NCBI GenBank assembly: GCA_001770725.1
Contig: MERU01000001.1
Coordinates: 186,001 to 250,000 of the forward strand
DNA: 64,000 bases
From: Burkholderiales bacterium RIFCSPHIGHO2_01_FULL_63_240
GTDB lineage: Bacteria; Pseudomonadota; Gammaproteobacteria; Burkholderiales; Burkholderiaceae_C
Direction: 5' to 3'
Both the position numbers and the translations under genes were made by a program. Under the pieces are notes generated by a model, which saw only the letters and a list, made by a program, of their open reading frames with translations, did not search any database and was not told where the DNA came from. Positions 34,525-43,386 of the stretch are shown one piece after another (position 1 is the first letter of the stretch; each line of letters starts with the position of its first letter).

Positions 34525-34916
34525 GGGCTTCCTTGTTTGGCAACGGTGTGGGCACACCTCGCCACGAGACGCTTCACGGGGCTTTACGAAGTCTAGGAAA
34601 AAGACACCCTAAAGATCCCGGCAAAAGGGCCGAAAAGGGTCTGCATTTCCCGGACACGTCAAGCGGGCGCTGTGCAAAGACCCGAGCAAAACGAGAAAAA
34701 AGACACTCAAGAACGCGCCAGATCGGGTCGATACACAAGCCAACGGGATCGAAAGGTTTCGGGGTCCGGTTAGCCGGCCAGAGCACTGAGTGGACTCACC
34801 ACGAAGGCGAATGGGCTGACTAGCGTCGGGCAGGTCAATCTGGAGAGTCGAAAGACAGCCAGCACTTGTTCGCCGGCGCTATCGCCGGGTAGTAAACATC
34901 GCCAAAGGAACTCATC
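34525..34916. other. 392-bp intergenic region between the OGT gene and flagellin
   Basis: No gene is supported here. It holds the sigma-28 promoter at 34610-34636, a long (about 270-base) flagellin leader, a small hairpin CCGGCG (34873-34878) with CGCCGG (34883-34888) just before the ribosome site, and A-rich runs at 34596-34603 and 34693-34701. Confidence 0.7.
34610..34636 (+). promoter_or_regulatory. Sigma-28 promoter of the first flagellin gene
   Basis: TAAAGATC (34610-34617), 11 bases, GCCGAAAA (34629-34636). It matches TAAAGTTT-N11-GCCGATAA at 6 and 7 of 8 positions with exact spacing. The start point would be about 34643, leaving a leader near 270 bases. Confidence 0.7.
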
Positions 34917-35855
34917 ATGGGCAATTCAGTCAACACCAACGTCGTCGCTCTGAACGCACAACGCAACCTGAGCACTTCTCAATCCAGCCTGTCTCAATCG
35001 ATGCAGCGCCTGTCGTCCGGTCTGCGCGTCAACAGCGCACGTGACGACGCCGCCGGCCTGGCCATCGCAGAGCGCATGAGCGCTCAGATCAAGGGCATGA
35101 ACGTCGCGGTGCGCAACGCCAACGACGGCATCTCCCTGGCTCAAACCGCTGAAGGCGCGCTGGGCAAGATCGGCGACAACCTGCAGCGCATGCGTGAACT
35201 GGCTGTCCAGTCGCGTAACGCCACCAACAGCGACGGCGACCGCGCCAACCTGCAAAAGGAATTCAAGCAGCTGCAGCAGGAAATCGACCGCACGGTCAAG
35301 GGCACCAAGTTCAACGGCACCGCCCTGTTCGCCTCCGGCGCCTCCACCACCCTGTCCTTCCAGGTGGGTGCCGGCACCGACGCCACCGACCGCATCGACA
35401 TCGACGGCGCCGTGCTGGGTGGCGGCACCGCCGGCACCGCCACCGTGGTCGACTCGACCGCTGCCACCGCTGACGCCGACCTGCTGGCCACCGTCACCTC
35501 CAACTGGGACGGCACCAACGGCATCGCCATCGGCGGCGGCGCATCCGGCGCAGCCACCAACATCGCCACGACCTCGCAGATCGACGACGCCATCAACGTC
35601 ATCGACAAGGCCCTGGACACCATCAACGACAAGCGTGCCGCCTTCGGTGCCTCGCAGAACCGCTTCGAGGCCGTGATCTCGAACCTGCAGACCAACATCG
35701 AAAACCAGACCGCTTCCCGCGGCCGGATCGTGGACGCAGACTTCGCCACGGAAACCGCCAACCTGTCTCGCTCGCAGATCCTGCAGCAGGCCGGCACCGC
35801 GATGGTCGCCCAGGCCAACCAGCTGCCCCAGCAGGTCCTGTCCCTCCTGCGCTGA
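34917..35855 (+). CDS. fliC: Flagellin (first copy)
   Basis: A 312-residue flagellin. The N-terminal D0/D1 part (residues 1-140) has NTNVVALNAQRNLSTSQ, QRLSSGLRVNSARDDAAGLAIAERM and the C-terminal D1/D0 (230-312) has ATSQIDD-like and SRSQILQQAGTAMVAQANQLPQQVLSLLR. The central variable domain is short and Thr/Ala/Gly-rich, with many Thr and Ser that could be O-glycosylated. AAAGGAAC stands before the ATG. It is closely similar to the second copy and ends with a strong terminator. Confidence 0.96.
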   Translation: MGNSVNTNVVALNAQRNLSTSQSSLSQSMQRLSSGLRVNSARDDAAGLAIAERMSAQIKGMNVAVRNANDGISLAQTAEGALGKIGDNLQRMRELAVQSRNATNSDGDRANLQKEFKQLQQEIDRTVKGTKFNGTALFASGASTTLSFQVGAGTDATDRIDIDGAVLGGGTAGTATVVDSTAATADADLLATVTSNWDGTNGIAIGGGASGAATNIATTSQIDDAINVIDKALDTINDKRAAFGASQNRFEAVISNLQTNIENQTASRGRIVDADFATETANLSRSQILQQAGTAMVAQANQLPQQVLSLLR

Positions 35856-35896
35856 TCTCCAGCCAGGACACGCCAGCCACCGTGCTGGCGTCCTCG

Positions 35897-35932
35897 AAAA
35901 GCCGCCCTGCCGCTCTGGTGGGGCGGCTTTTT
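35897..35932 (+). terminator. Rho-independent terminator of the first flagellin gene
   Basis: Stem AAAAGCCGCCC (35897-35907) with GGGCGGCTTTT (35921-35931), followed by T residues. Located 42 bases after the stop; a smaller hairpin (35871-35877 with 35884-35890) precedes it. Confidence 0.85.
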
Positions 35933-35962
35933 CCATGTCGTGACCAAGAAAAGGAACTGAGG

Positions 35963-35991
35963 GCAAAAACGCCTTCACATCGGGTTTTTGC
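35963..35991. promoter_or_regulatory. Inverted repeat between the flagellin genes
   Basis: Perfect 8-bp inverted repeat GCAAAAAC (35963-35970) and GTTTTTGC (35984-35991) in the 260-bp gap between the two flagellin genes. It could be a regulatory hairpin or operator for the second copy. No convincing sigma-28 promoter was found in this gap. Confidence 0.4.
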
Positions 35992-36115
35992 TGCACCCCG
36001 AACTGGCCGAACATCAGGGCACAGGTCAGAGGTAATCCGAAAGCATCTTTGGCCAGCTTTGTAAGAAAGCCGGCCGGCGTGAGCCGGGACTATCTCGATT
36101 CTTTAGGAGTGCAAC

Positions 36116-37057
36116 ATGCCCCAAACGATCAACACGAACATCGTTTCGATGAACGCACAGCGAAACCTGAACATGTCTCAGACGTCGCTGGCCACTTCGA
36201 TGCAACGCCTGTCTTCCGGGCTGCGCGTGAACTCCGCCAAGGACGACGCAGCAGGCCTGGCGATTGCCGAACGCATGAACACCCAGGTGCGCGGCATGAA
36301 TGTCGCCATCCGCAATGCCAACGACGGCATCTCGCTGGCGCAGACCGCAGAAGGCGCGCTCGGCAAGATCGGCGACAACCTGCAGCGCATGCGTGAGCTG
36401 GCCGTCCAGTCGCGCAACTCCACCAACAGCGATGGCGACCGCGCCAACCTGCAAAAGGAGTTCGTGCAACTGCAGGATGAAATCTCCCGCACCATCGGCG
36501 GCGCCCGCTTCAACGGCAAGCCGCTGTTCGCCTCCGGCGCCCCCACCACCCTGTCGTTCCAGGTGGGTGCCGGCACCGACGTGACCGACCGCATCGACAT
36601 CGACGGCGCCCTCCTGGGCGGCGGCACCGCCGGCACCGCCACCGTGGTCGACTCCACGGCCGCCACCGCCGCGCAGGACCTGCTGGCGACGATCACCGCC
36701 CGCTGGGACGGCACCAACGGCATGGCCATCGGCGGCGCAGCGTCCGGGGTGGCCACCAACATTGCATCGACCACGCAGATCGACGACGCCATCAACGTCA
36801 TCGACGCAGCGCTGGACGTGATCAACGACAAACGTGCGTCCTTCGGTGCCTCGCAGAACCGCTTCGAAGCCGTGATCGCCAACCTGCAGGTCAGCGTCGA
36901 AAACCAGGCCGCCGCCCGCGGCCGGATCATGGACGCGGACTTCGCGGCGGAGACCGCCAACCTGTCGCGAGCGCAGATCCTTCAGCAAGCTGGCACGGCG
37001 ATGGTGGCGCAGGCCAACCAGCTGCCACAGCAGGTGTTGAGCCTCCTGGGCCGCTGA
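36116..37057 (+). CDS. fliC: Flagellin (second copy)
   Basis: A 313-residue flagellin paralogue, starting MPQTINTNIVSMNAQRNL. The D0/D1 parts and much of the central part are the same as in the first copy (shared TLSFQVGAGTD, DRIDIDGA, GGGTAGTATVVDSTAAT). Differences cluster in the DNA of residues 110-140 and 170-205. TTTAGGAG lies before the ATG. Tandem flagellins often form a filament of two subunits; which is major cannot be told from sequence, but only the first copy has a visible sigma-28 promoter. Confidence 0.96.
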   Translation: MPQTINTNIVSMNAQRNLNMSQTSLATSMQRLSSGLRVNSAKDDAAGLAIAERMNTQVRGMNVAIRNANDGISLAQTAEGALGKIGDNLQRMRELAVQSRNSTNSDGDRANLQKEFVQLQDEISRTIGGARFNGKPLFASGAPTTLSFQVGAGTDVTDRIDIDGALLGGGTAGTATVVDSTAATAAQDLLATITARWDGTNGMAIGGAASGVATNIASTTQIDDAINVIDAALDVINDKRASFGASQNRFEAVIANLQVSVENQAAARGRIMDADFAAETANLSRAQILQQAGTAMVAQANQLPQQVLSLLGR

Positions 37058-37093
37058 TTCCGCTCTTTTTTCACGCTCGGACCCGACACAGCA

Positions 37094-37120
37094 TCAAGTT
37101 TTCGTGTCAGTCACCGATGA
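37094..37120 (+). promoter_or_regulatory. Sigma-28 promoter of fliD
   Basis: TCAAGTTT (37094-37101), 11 bases, ACCGATGA (37113-37120): 7 and 6 of 8 matches to TAAAGTTT-N11-GCCGATAA with exact spacing, 60 bases before fliD. Confidence 0.7.
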
Positions 37121-37180
37121 GCACGGCGTCCGGGTGGCCAAAAGTGCCTTCCGGGCGCTTGTGCATTGAGAGGAAACATC

Positions 37181-38626
37181 ATGGCCTCACTCAGTTCAGT
37201 TGGCGTCAGTGGCACTGGCCTGGACGAATCCGTCATCACCAAACTGGTGGCGATCGAAAAGCAACCCGCAGACGCCCTCACCACCAAGAACACCACGCTG
37301 CAAACCAAGGTTTCCACGTGGGGAAAAATCCAGAGCGCCTTTTCCTCCCTGAAGGACGCGGCCAACAAACTGACACAGTCCGAGTTCTGGAATGGCACCA
37401 CCGCCACGTCCAGCAACGACACGGCGGTCAGCGTGAGCACCACTTCCAGCGCGGCCGCGAGCTCTTACGCCGTGACGGTCTCCCAACTGGCGCAAGGCCA
37501 GATGGTGGCCACCTCGGCCTTCGCCAGCAAGACCACCGCCGTCGGTGAGGGCACGCTGCGCATCCAGCTCGGCACCTACGTGACCGACAACTCGGTCGCG
37601 CCCCCTGCTGTCACCTTCAACGCGAAAGCCGCTGCTTCGGCGGTGGACATCGCCATCGGCCCCGGCGACAACACACTGGAAAAGATCCGCGACCGCATCA
37701 ACAGCTCGAACGCCGGCATCACCGCCTCGATCGTCAACGACGCCTCGGGCAGCCGCCTGGTCATGCGCGGCGCCAATGGCGAGACCAACGCCTTCAAGGT
37801 GTCGGTGACCGAAAACGGCGCCGTGCCGGGCCTGTCCGCCCTGGCCTACGACGGCACCACCGGTGGCACCTCGTCCATGACGCGCACCCAGGCCGCCCAG
37901 AACGCCAAGGCCACCATCAACGGCCTGGCGGTCTCGTCCGAGTCCAACACCCTCAGCGACGTCGTCGACGGTGTCACCCTGACGCTCAAGCAGGCCACCG
38001 CCACGCCGGCCAACATCACCGTGGCACAGGACACCGCCTCCATCAGCAAGGGCGTGAGCGACTTCATCTCGGCCTACAACAACGTGGTCAGCACCATCCG
38101 CGTGCAGACGCTGTACGACGAGGCCTCCAAGACCGCCGGCCCGCTGCAAGGCGACTCCACCGCGCGCGGCCTGCTCAGCCAGATGCGCAACCTCATCACC
38201 AGCGACTCGACCGCGACAGCCTCGTTCTCGCGGCTGTTCGACATGGGCATCGTGACCAACACGGACGGCACGCTGAAGATGACGTCCAGCAAGTTCAACG
38301 ATGCGATGGGCACCAAGCTGGCCGACATGCAGAAGTACTTCGCCAACAGCGACGACGTGGTGGCCTCCAAGAACGGCATGGGCCAGCGCATCAAGAACCT
38401 CGCCTCGCAGATCCTGGACACCAACGGAGCGATTGCCAACAGCACCGACGGGCTCAAGGCGACGATCAAGCGCAACACGACCAAGATCGACAGCATCAAC
38501 GACCGCGCCGGCCTGTACGAAGCCCGCTTGCGCCAGCAGTACACCGCCCTGGACGCCAGCTACAGCAAGCTCAGCGGCCTGCAGAGCTACGTGTCTGCCC
38601 AGCTGGCCGCGCTGAACAAATCCTGA
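37181..38626 (+). CDS. fliD: Flagellar filament cap protein FliD
   Basis: A 481-residue hook-associated protein 2 that caps the filament and helps flagellin insertion. The N-terminus SSVGVSGTGLDESVITKLVAIEK and the WGKIQSAFSSLKDAANKL coiled region are typical; the C-terminal DSINDRAGLYEARLRQQYTALD ends in YVSAQLAALNKS. AGAGGAAA precedes the ATG at 37181. It has its own sigma-28 promoter. Confidence 0.95.
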   Translation: MASLSSVGVSGTGLDESVITKLVAIEKQPADALTTKNTTLQTKVSTWGKIQSAFSSLKDAANKLTQSEFWNGTTATSSNDTAVSVSTTSSAAASSYAVTVSQLAQGQMVATSAFASKTTAVGEGTLRIQLGTYVTDNSVAPPAVTFNAKAAASAVDIAIGPGDNTLEKIRDRINSSNAGITASIVNDASGSRLVMRGANGETNAFKVSVTENGAVPGLSALAYDGTTGGTSSMTRTQAAQNAKATINGLAVSSESNTLSDVVDGVTLTLKQATATPANITVAQDTASISKGVSDFISAYNNVVSTIRVQTLYDEASKTAGPLQGDSTARGLLSQMRNLITSDSTATASFSRLFDMGIVTNTDGTLKMTSSKFNDAMGTKLADMQKYFANSDDVVASKNGMGQRIKNLASQILDTNGAIANSTDGLKATIKRNTTKIDSINDRAGLYEARLRQQYTALDASYSKLSGLQSYVSAQLAALNKS

Positions 38627-38666
38627 ACTGAGGCCTGGATAGGCACTTCTTCCCGGGTCTGAGGAA

Positions 38667-38693
38667 TCAAGGTTTGGCAGCAAACGTCGATAA
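38667..38693 (+). promoter_or_regulatory. Sigma-28 promoter of fliS
   Basis: TCAAGGTT (38667-38674), 11 bases, GTCGATAA (38686-38693): 6 and 7 of 8 matches with exact spacing, 35 bases before fliS. Confidence 0.65.
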
Positions 38694-38728
38694 CTCAATC
38701 AACACGGACCAACCCGCAGAGTTTGAAG

Positions 38729-39196
38729 ATGTACGCACCTGCCAGCCCCTTCTCCCGCCCCATTCCCGCCGGTGATCGCTCGATGTCTGGCCTGTACCGC
38801 CAGGTGGGTGTCGAGACCAGCATCAGCAGCGCCTCGCCGCATCAACTGGTCAAGCTGCTGCTCGACGGCTTCTTCGATGCCGTCGCCGAAAGCCGCGGTC
38901 ACATGCGCAAGAAGGATGTGGAAGCCAAGGCCAAGGCCATCACCCGCGCCATCCGCATCGTCGATGAAGGCCTCAAGGCCAGCCTGGACTCCAAGGCAGG
39001 CGGCGAGCTGGCCAACAACCTGCACGGCCTCTACACCTACGTCTGCCTGCGCCTGACCCAGGCCAACCTGGCCAACGACGAATCGGCCCTCGACGAATGC
39101 GTCAGCCTGATGGAGCCGATCCGCGAAGCCTGGAGCGCCATCACCCCCGCCAACAACGGCGAGGTGGTTCGCGCAGCGATGGAGGTGCGAGCATGA
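38729..39196 (+). CDS. fliS: Flagellar export chaperone FliS
   Basis: A 155-residue FliS, the cytoplasmic chaperone that binds the flagellin C-terminus. Typical features are GLYRQVGVETSISSASPHQLVKLLLDGFFDAV and LHGLYTYVCLRLTQANLANDE. The ATG at 38729 is used; a TTG two codons earlier is possible. Its stop overlaps the fliT start (ATGA). Confidence 0.93.
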   Translation: MYAPASPFSRPIPAGDRSMSGLYRQVGVETSISSASPHQLVKLLLDGFFDAVAESRGHMRKKDVEAKAKAITRAIRIVDEGLKASLDSKAGGELANNLHGLYTYVCLRLTQANLANDESALDECVSLMEPIREAWSAITPANNGEVVRAAMEVRA

Positions 39197-39540
39197 ATGC
39201 CCCCGAACTGATCACCGCCCCCGACGAGGAAGTGGTGGCCGGCAACCTGCTGAGCTACTACGAGGCCATCGAGAACGCCAGCCTGGGCATGCTCGAAGCC
39301 GCTCGCACCGGCGACTGGGACCGCGTCGTCAAGCTCGAAGGCGCTTGCGCCGTGCTGATCGCCCGCCTCAAGCATGCCTCGGCCGACCACCCGATGGGCC
39401 CGACCGAGCAGGCGCTGAAGTCGCGCATCATGCAGCGCATCCTCGTCAACGACGCAGAGATCCGCAACCTGGCCGAGCCCTGGATCAACGAACTCGGTTC
39501 GATGATGAACGGTGGCACCGACCCCGACAAAATGCACTGA
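39193..39540 (+). CDS. fliT: FliT-like flagellar chaperone
   Basis: A 115-residue helical protein coupled to fliS by a four-base overlap, the usual position of fliT. It has YYEAIENASLGMLEAARTGDWDRVVKLE, matching FliT family proteins that bind FliD and influence FlhDC. The start is the ATG at 39193; a longer frame would lie inside fliS. The sequence is divergent, as is normal for FliT, so assignment leans on context. Confidence 0.85.
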   Translation: MNAPELITAPDEEVVAGNLLSYYEAIENASLGMLEAARTGDWDRVVKLEGACAVLIARLKHASADHPMGPTEQALKSRIMQRILVNDAEIRNLAEPWINELGSMMNGGTDPDKMH

Positions 39541-39552
39541 GCCCACACCAAC

Positions 39553-40284
39553 ATGCAGATGTCCCGAGCCAGTCAGGCCAGCCTCGACGACTTCCGCCTC
39601 TCGTCCAGCTCCGAGGTCGAGGCCATGCTCCAGCGCATGGAGGCCGAGCGTTGCCTCGTCACGCTCAGCACCCCCGACGGCCTGACCTTCACCACGCTGC
39701 TGTGGGGCATCGACGCCCCCCGCGGCCTGATCTCCTTCAGCGGCGACAGCACCGACACCTCGCTGCGCAGCCTGCTCGAAAGCGACGAGATCGTTGCCGT
39801 CGTCTACCTCGACCGCATCAAGGTGCAGTTCGACGTGGAAGACCTCGTGCAGGTCAAGGGCCAGCAGCACGATGTGCTCAACGCCCGCATGCCAAGCGAG
39901 CTGTTCCGCTTTCAGCGCCGCTCGGCCTTTCGGGTCGAGCCCTTCGCGCAGCACGGCCCGACCGCGACCTTCCGCCACCCGGCCCTGCCCGACATGAAGG
40001 TCAGCCTGCGCGTGCTGGACGTCAGCCTCAGCGGTGTGGCCCTGTTCCTGCCCGAGAACGTCCCGGCCATCGAAGCCGGCGTGCAAGTCAACGACTGCAT
40101 GCTGCACTTCGATGGCGAGACCGAGCTCGAAGTCAACCTGCTGATCCACTACCGCACCGCCCTGCACCCGGACACCCGAGGCGCGCGCCTGGGCTGCGAG
40201 TTCGTGCGCATCAACGGGCAGGACCGCGCTCTGCAGCACTACATCAACCAGACGCAGAAGCGGCGCATCGTGCTGGCCAGCTGA
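39553..40284 (+). CDS. ycgR: PilZ-domain flagellar brake protein (YcgR-like)
   Basis: A 243-residue protein with an N-terminal YcgR domain (residues 10-110) and a C-terminal PilZ domain. The c-di-GMP signature is seen as FQRRSAFRVEPF (RxxxR) and later DVSLSGVALFLP (D-x-S-x-x-G). It should slow or stop the flagellar motor when c-di-GMP is high. It begins 12 bases after fliT and ends the flagellar run. Confidence 0.9.
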   Translation: MQMSRASQASLDDFRLSSSSEVEAMLQRMEAERCLVTLSTPDGLTFTTLLWGIDAPRGLISFSGDSTDTSLRSLLESDEIVAVVYLDRIKVQFDVEDLVQVKGQQHDVLNARMPSELFRFQRRSAFRVEPFAQHGPTATFRHPALPDMKVSLRVLDVSLSGVALFLPENVPAIEAGVQVNDCMLHFDGETELEVNLLIHYRTALHPDTRGARLGCEFVRINGQDRALQHYINQTQKRRIVLAS

Positions 40285-40328
40285 GGGCAAGGGCCCTCGG
40301 CGCTTGCCGGCGCTGATAGCATCGGCGG

Positions 40329-41282
40329 ATGTCTTCCGCTCCCGCCTCCTTCGCTCCCTGGGTCATCGCCACCCGTGAAAGCCGCCTCGCCCTCTGGCAG
40401 GCCGAACACGTGCGCGACCTGCTGCAACGCCAATTCGGCCGCCAGGTCGACCTGCTGGGCATGACCACCCAGGGCGACCAGATCCTCGACCGCGCGCTCT
40501 CCAAGGTGGGCGGCAAGGGCCTTTTCGTCAAGGAACTCGAAGTCGCCCTCGAAGCTGGCCGCGCCGACCTGGCCGTGCACTCGCTCAAGGACGTGCCCAT
40601 GGAACTGCCCGAGGGCTTCGTGCTGGCCGCCGTGCTCGAGCGCGAAGACCCGCGTGACGCGTTGGTCTCCCCCCGCTTCGAATCGCTCGATGCCCTGCCC
40701 CAAGGGGCCGTGGTGGGCACCTCCAGCCTGCGCCGCCTGTCGCAATTGCGGGCCCTGCGGCCCGACCTGCGCATCGAACCCCTGCGCGGCAACCTCGACA
40801 CGCGCCTGCGCAAGCTCGACGAAGGCCAATACGACGCCATCGTGCTGGCGGCCGCCGGCCTCAAGCGCCTGGGCCTGGCCGAGCGCATCCGCCAGGTGAT
40901 CGACCCCGAGGTGATGCTGCCGGCCGCCGGGCAAGGCGCCCTGGGCCTGGAGATCCGCGCCGTGCACTCCGAGCTGCCCGCCGCATTGGCCCAGCTCGCC
41001 CACCAGCCCACCTGGCTGGCCACCGCGGCCGAACGCGCCGTCTCGCGCGCCCTCGGTGGCAGTTGCTCCATGCCCCTGGCCGCCCACGGCGACTGGCACC
41101 ATGCCGCGGGCCAGGCCACCTTGCGCCTGCGCGGCCGCCTTGGCCACCCCGCCGACGGCAGGCTGGTGGCCGCCCACAAGCAAGGGCCCATCACCACCCT
41201 GGCCGAAGCCGAGGCCATGGGCCAGGCGGTGGCCGCCGAGCTGCAGGCGGCCGCCGGCCCCGAGTGGCTGGCCGCGCTCTGA
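40329..41282 (+). CDS. hemC: Porphobilinogen deaminase (hydroxymethylbilane synthase)
   Basis: A 317-residue HemC that joins four porphobilinogen molecules into hydroxymethylbilane. [16 protein letters not shown] near residue 14, [15 protein letters not shown] near 57, VHSLKDVPM near 83, and [14 protein letters not shown] near 155 are present; the cofactor Cys is in [13 protein letters not shown] near residue 247. It starts the haem-synthesis run hemC-D-X-Y. Confidence 0.97.
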   Translation: MSSAPASFAPWVIATRESRLALWQAEHVRDLLQRQFGRQVDLLGMTTQGDQILDRALSKVGGKGLFVKELEVALEAGRADLAVHSLKDVPMELPEGFVLAAVLEREDPRDALVSPRFESLDALPQGAVVGTSSLRRLSQLRALRPDLRIEPLRGNLDTRLRKLDEGQYDAIVLAAAGLKRLGLAERIRQVIDPEVMLPAAGQGALGLEIRAVHSELPAALAQLAHQPTWLATAAERAVSRALGGSCSMPLAAHGDWHHAAGQATLRLRGRLGHPADGRLVAAHKQGPITTLAEAEAMGQAVAAELQAAAGPEWLAAL

Positions 41283-41308
41283 GCGCGCGCCCCCACACTG
41301 CCCCAGGC

Positions 41309-42115
41309 ATGGTCCTGCTGGTCACCCGCCCCGAACCCCAGGCCTCGGCCTGGGCGCAAGCGTTGCGGCAGGCCGGCGTGCCGGCCCAGGCCCTGCCCCT
41401 GATCGCCATCACCGCGCCGCCCCGGCCTGACGAGGTCGCCCGACTGTGGCAGCAACTGGCGGGGCACCGCGCCCTGATGTTCGTCAGCCCCGCGTCCGTG
41501 GAAGGCTTCTTTCGGTTGCGCCCCGAGGGCTGCAACTGGCCGCTGGGCACGCTCGCCGCCGCCCCGGGGCCTGGCACCGCCCAGGTCCTGCTTCAGGCCG
41601 GTGCCCCGGCTGGCCTGCGCGAAGACCAGGTCGTCTCGCCCGCGGCCGATGCCGAACAGTTCGACTCCGAACACCTCTGGCCCCTGCTCGCAGCAATGGA
41701 CTGGCAAGGCCGCCGCGTGACGATCGTCAGCGGTGGCGACGCATCAGGCGCCCAGGGTCGCACCTGGCTGACCGAGCGCTGGCACGATGCAGGAGCCGAA
41801 GTCGAAACGGTGCAGGCCTACCAGCGCGGCCCCGGCGACTGGACGCCCGGGCAGGCCACGCTGGCCCGCGAGGCCCTGGCCAGCCCCGACGCCACCTGGC
41901 TGCTCAGCAGCTCGCAGGCCCTGGACTTCCTGCTCGACCACCACCTGCCTCGCCTGGGGCCCGCGCACTGGCAGCCCGATCGCGCCGCAGACCTGCGCCT
42001 GCTGTGCACGCACCCCCGCATCGCCGAACACGCGGCCCTGCGCGGCATCCACCAAACCGGGCGCTGCGCGCCCACGCTGGCCTCAGTGGTGCAGGCACGA
42101 CGTTCGAGCGCTTGA
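41309..42115 (+). CDS. hemD: Uroporphyrinogen-III synthase
   Basis: A 268-residue HemD, which cyclises hydroxymethylbilane with inversion of ring D. The family is poorly conserved; VLLVTRPEPQASAWAQAL at the N-terminus, LMFVSPASVEGFF, and a late WLLSSSQALDFL segment fit. The start at 41309 is the first ATG after hemC; the frame extends upstream but inside hemC. Assignment rests on these and on position. Confidence 0.9.
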   Translation: MVLLVTRPEPQASAWAQALRQAGVPAQALPLIAITAPPRPDEVARLWQQLAGHRALMFVSPASVEGFFRLRPEGCNWPLGTLAAAPGPGTAQVLLQAGAPAGLREDQVVSPAADAEQFDSEHLWPLLAAMDWQGRRVTIVSGGDASGAQGRTWLTERWHDAGAEVETVQAYQRGPGDWTPGQATLAREALASPDATWLLSSSQALDFLLDHHLPRLGPAHWQPDRAADLRLLCTHPRIAEHAALRGIHQTGRCAPTLASVVQARRSSA

Positions 42116-42196
42116 TGCGGCCCTCTTTGGCGCCTGATTGCCGCCGACCCGACACAGCGCCCCACCATCGCCGAGGCGCCTCGATACAATGAATTC

Positions 42197-43372
42197 GTGA
42201 GCGACCCCTCCTCCCCCCTCCCCGCCAACCCGGCGCCGCCGCCCGAGGCCGACTTGCCGGCCCCCACCCACCACCTGCCGCACGACGGTGAACCGAGTGG
42301 CTGGGTGCGCTACGCCATCGTCATCCTGAGCGTGGCCGTGGCCGCGGCAGGATGGCAGGCTTGGCAGGCCGGCAAGCGCGTGCAAAGCCTGGAAAAGGAA
42401 CTGGTGCGCCGCCAGCAGGACAGCCAGGGCCAGGCCACCGAAGCCCGCGTCCTGGCCAAGCAGGCCGAAGAGCTCTCGCGCGAAGCCGCCGCCCGGGCCA
42501 CCCTGCTCGAGACCCGCCTCACCGAGATCGCCCTGCAGCGCAGCCAGGTCGAAGACCTGATCAAGAACCTGAGCCTTTCGCGCGACGAGAACCTGGTCTT
42601 CGACATCGAGTCCAGCCTGCGCGTGGCCGCCCAGCAAGCGGCGCTGACCGGCAGCGCCGAGCCCCTCATCGTCGCCATGCAGTCGGCCGACGAACGCTTG
42701 ACCCGCGCCAAACAGCCGCGCCTGGACAACATCCGCCGCGCGCTCGCCAAGGACCTCGACCGCGCCCGCGCCACGCGCGTCGCCGACATCAACACCCTGG
42801 CCATCCGCCTTGACGAAGCCGCGCGCCTGGTCGACGAGGTGCCCTTGCTCAGCCAGCCGGACACCGGCCCCACCGGCCCCACCGCGCCACGAGCCAGCAC
42901 CCCGGCGAAGGACCGCAGCGCCGCGGCGAACAAGGCCGCGGCCGTCGCCTCGGCCGCCTCCGCGCCTGAGGCCGAAACCGGCTGGCGCTCGGCCCTGCTG
43001 GGATGGGGCAAGGACGCTGCCCAGACCGTCTGGACCGAAACCCGCGGCCTCATCCGCCTGACCCGCATCGCCCAGCCCGAGGCCATGCTGCTTGCGCCTG
43101 ACCAGGCCTTCTTCCTGCGCGAAAACATCAAGCTGCGCCTGCTCAATGCGCGCCTGGCCCTGATGAGCCGACAGCCCGCGCAGGCCGCGGCCGACCTGCG
43201 TCAGATCGAACGCCTGCTGCCGCGCTACTTCGATGCGCAGTCGCGCAAAACCCAGTTGCTGCAGTCCATGGTGACCGACGCCATCGCACAAAGCCAGCTG
43301 ACCCAGGTGCCCCGTCCCGACGACACCCTGGCCGCGCTGGCCACCGTGGCCGCCGCGGCAGGCACCCGCTGA
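42197..43372 (+). CDS. hemX: HemX-like membrane protein
   Basis: A 391-residue protein of the HemX/uroporphyrinogen-III methyltransferase-like family (no methyltransferase domain). A Pro-rich N-terminus is followed by one membrane helix at about residues 36-58, a long coiled coil (60-110) and a periplasmic helical domain; the linker near 225-265 is rich in Pro, Thr and Ala. The start is a GTG at 42197 (an ATG 8 bases upstream is out of frame). Its role in haem synthesis is unknown. Confidence 0.85.
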   Translation: MSDPSSPLPANPAPPPEADLPAPTHHLPHDGEPSGWVRYAIVILSVAVAAAGWQAWQAGKRVQSLEKELVRRQQDSQGQATEARVLAKQAEELSREAAARATLLETRLTEIALQRSQVEDLIKNLSLSRDENLVFDIESSLRVAAQQAALTGSAEPLIVAMQSADERLTRAKQPRLDNIRRALAKDLDRARATRVADINTLAIRLDEAARLVDEVPLLSQPDTGPTGPTAPRASTPAKDRSAAANKAAAVASAASAPEAETGWRSALLGWGKDAAQTVWTETRGLIRLTRIAQPEAMLLAPDQAFFLRENIKLRLLNARLALMSRQPAQAAADLRQIERLLPRYFDAQSRKTQLLQSMVTDAIAQSQLTQVPRPDDTLAALATVAAAAGTR

Positions 43373-43386
43373 CCGGAGGCCCGCGC

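Noticed and set aside
34707-34734. TCAA-N16-GTCGATAC as a second sigma-28 promoter before flagellin
   Set aside because: Spacing is off by one and both elements match less well than the site at 34610-34636.
34533-34823. 96-codon frame between the OGT gene and flagellin
   Set aside because: Covers the promoter and leader; no ribosome site and no recognisable protein.
42184-42189. TACAAT before hemX as a promoter
   Set aside because: No -35 at the right distance, and hemX is likely read from hemC-hemD.
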